Part shown: piece by piece, positions 22,710 to 23,582 of the stretch
How the letters are laid out: every line of letters starts with the position of its first letter
How positions within the stretch are numbered: position 1 is the stretch's first letter
Translations under genes and position numbers: made by a program
The notes under the pieces: generated by a model
The model's input: the letters and a program-made list of their open reading frames with translations, nothing else
Told to the model about the DNA's origin: nothing
Database searches by the model: none
Assembly: GCA_944382705.1 (NCBI GenBank)
Contig: CALWNE010000023.1
Location: forward strand, 1 to 23,582
Direction of reading: 5' to 3'
Length of the DNA: 23,582 bases
From: an uncultured Allofournierella sp.
Lineage (GTDB): Bacteria > Bacillota > Clostridia > Oscillospirales > Ruminococcaceae

Positions 22710-23372
22710 CAGGATGGGTGGAGGGATTGCTTTTAGAAAAGCGTTTAAAAAGCAGCCACTAAAAAGTTTGTCTATATAAATGAGCTGGAGTCGGAACGGT
22801 TTGTGCCGCAAAGTTTACAGCGTTGGAATTGCATTTGAGTTGCAGCAATTCAATTTGAATGTATTCAAGGAATGCCTGATTTTGCAGAAGCGGAATCAGG
22901 CATTCCACTGTTGCAAAAACCGAACAATGATAAAAAGGTGGTTTTGCGTTGGAATAGGGTGGGAGAGAGCGTTTACAAAACAATGGATTTAAATTTTGGG
23001 ATGGCTTTTAGGGGATGAGGGCGGTACATTCCAGTTGTGATTTTTGAGGGATGGATTACGGCGGCAGATGCGGTTTTGTGTTGCTTGCTAGTTAATTAGG
23101 GCAGCAGAGTGCTGTATAACTTCAGACGATGGAGGGCATTAAAAGATGCTACGGTGAATTTTGATGTCATACACTGCCGGAGGCTGTTGGCATGCATTGC
23201 ATGGTGCTAGCATACAGGTTGCATCCGATGCTGGTTTGTAAATGGAGGTGATTCTGCTATTGTTATAGCTGGGATTCTTATTACATATATAATTAAGTAA
23301 TAACATATAAACTCTAAAAAAGACTTGTCTAAAATGAAAAGATGAAAGATTTATATTTTTTGAAAAAAGGTG
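22710..23372. other. Gap of about 660 nt without a convincing gene
   Basis: No frame here has both a ribosome binding site and coding-like composition. The stretch holds a cluster of ATTCAA/TTGAAT palindromes (about 22849-22868), a perfect 13-bp inverted repeat (22869-22906) and a Gly/Thr-rich unstructured part to about 23230. An AT-rich zone (23280-23372) then precedes the rRNA-type promoters and could act as an UP element. Base composition is clearly lower in GC than in the coding parts. Confidence 0.7.
22869..22906. repeat. Perfect 13-bp inverted repeat downstream of sigF
   Basis: GGAATGCCTGATT (22869-22881) and its exact complement (22894-22906) enclose a 12-nt loop. No T-run follows on either side, so it is an atypical terminator for sigF, if it is one. 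Confidence 0.75.
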
Positions 23373-23402
23373 TTGACTTATGGGGACGGAATGTGATATT
23401 AT
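23373..23402 (+). promoter_or_regulatory. Upstream rRNA-type promoter (P1)
   Basis: TTGACT (23373-23378), 18-nt spacer, TATTAT (23397-23402), preceded by A/T-tracts resembling an UP element. Confidence 0.65.
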
Positions 23403-23464
23403 AACTGAGCCGCAGATAACGCGGTTGTCGCTGAAAAGCTGAATAAAAAATCTTGAAAAAGTAC

Positions 23465-23493
23465 TTGACAAAGCACTAAAGACAAGATATAAT
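23465..23493 (+). promoter_or_regulatory. Downstream consensus rRNA-type promoter (P2)
   Basis: TTGACA (23465-23470), exactly 17 nt, TATAAT (23488-23493). Both boxes are perfect, 92 nt from P1, and the tandem arrangement is typical of ribosomal RNA operons. Confidence 0.85.
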
Positions 23494-23499
23494 AAACAA

Positions 23500-23582
23500 G
23501 CTATCTCGCAAGAGAAAAGCGACCAGGACCTTGAAAATTGAACAATATCAAGAAGCTTGAACGGAACCTTAATTGTGATGGA
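23500..23582 (+). other. Probable pre-16S rRNA leader, truncated by window edge
   Basis: After P2 the sequence GACCTTGAAAATTGAACA resembles the leader/boxA-like segment commonly found before 16S rRNA in Firmicutes. No mature 16S sequence is inside the window, so the rRNA operon itself is inferred. Confidence 0.6.

Noticed and set aside
22714..22779. 21-codon frame MGGGIAFRKAFKKQPLKSLS right after sigF
   Set aside because: It is basic and could look like a small peptide, but its ribosome site is weak, it is very short, and no conservation can be judged from one sequence.
22759..22992. 74-aa and 70-aa frames on opposite strands in the post-sigF gap
   Set aside because: Both cross the 13-bp inverted repeat, have no ribosome site and show Cys/His/Phe-rich random composition.
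23242..23268. Mini-frame MEVILLLL with four Leu codons, resembling a leader peptide
   Set aside because: No ribosome site lies before its ATG and no leucine-related gene or attenuator follows; more likely chance.
23139..23471. 110-aa - strand frame over the rRNA promoters
   Set aside because: It spans two consensus promoters on the other strand, is AT-driven in composition, and has no ribosome site.

Overview
The window looks like a moderately GC-rich (my estimate is in the mid-to-high 50s percent) chromosome segment from a spore-lineage Firmicute. It is most likely class Clostridia, in the Oscillospiraceae/Ruminococcaceae neighbourhood (Faecalibacterium-Subdoligranulum-Gemmiger-like). The grounds are strong AGGAGG-type ribosome binding sites, a valS T-box, a spoIIAA-spoIIAB-sigF operon, a YdbC/PC4 protein, a PASTA-bearing class B PBP and a DivIVA-like coiled-coil protein after ftsZ. 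This placement comes from protein style and gene order; no search was run.

Region 1 (1-12392, + strand) is an envelope and division block. It holds the 3' end of an asparagine synthetase, a MurE-type Mur ligase with a non-canonical specificity motif, an HscC-type Hsp70 overlapping by 4 nt a membrane-anchored J-domain protein (HPE instead of HPD), a PASTA transpeptidase (FtsI/SpoVD class), a SEDS glycosyltransferase (FtsW class), MurA, FtsZ and a DivIVA-like coiled-coil protein. Strong hairpin terminators follow the J-domain gene, ftsZ and the coiled-coil gene. The core ftsI-ftsW-murA-ftsZ order is a slimmed dcw cluster lacking mraY, murD, murG, divIB/ftsQ and ftsA.

Region 2 (12449-14635, - strand) holds a terminator, an HD-domain hydrolase translationally coupled to a YdbC/PC4 nucleic-acid-binding protein with a good sigma-A promoter, and a 71-aa unknown protein with a near-perfect ribosome binding site. 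Next come two tandem copies of a tRNA-Gln(CTG)/tRNA-Pro(CGG) transcription unit. Each copy has its own consensus promoter, a terminator-like hairpin between the two tRNAs, and a final terminator.

Region 3 (14684-21211, + strand) holds phosphofructokinase with its own promoter, a T-box-controlled valS with attenuator, a VanZ-family membrane protein overlapping folC, and a strong terminator.

Region 4 (21245-22709, + strand) is the sigma-F module: the anti-anti-sigma factor, the anti-sigma kinase and the forespore sigma factor.

Region 5 (22710-23582) has no convincing gene. It contains inverted repeats and an AT-rich stretch, then two tandem rRNA-type promoters and an rRNA-like leader, so a ribosomal RNA operon very probably starts just beyond the right edge.

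No mobile element, CRISPR array or obvious defence system was seen. The most unusual items are the HscC/J-domain chaperone pair inside a cell-wall cluster, the duplicated tRNA cassette with an internal terminator, the variant motifs in the MurE-like, J-domain and PFK proteins, and a perfect hairpin inside the vanZ-like coding sequence.
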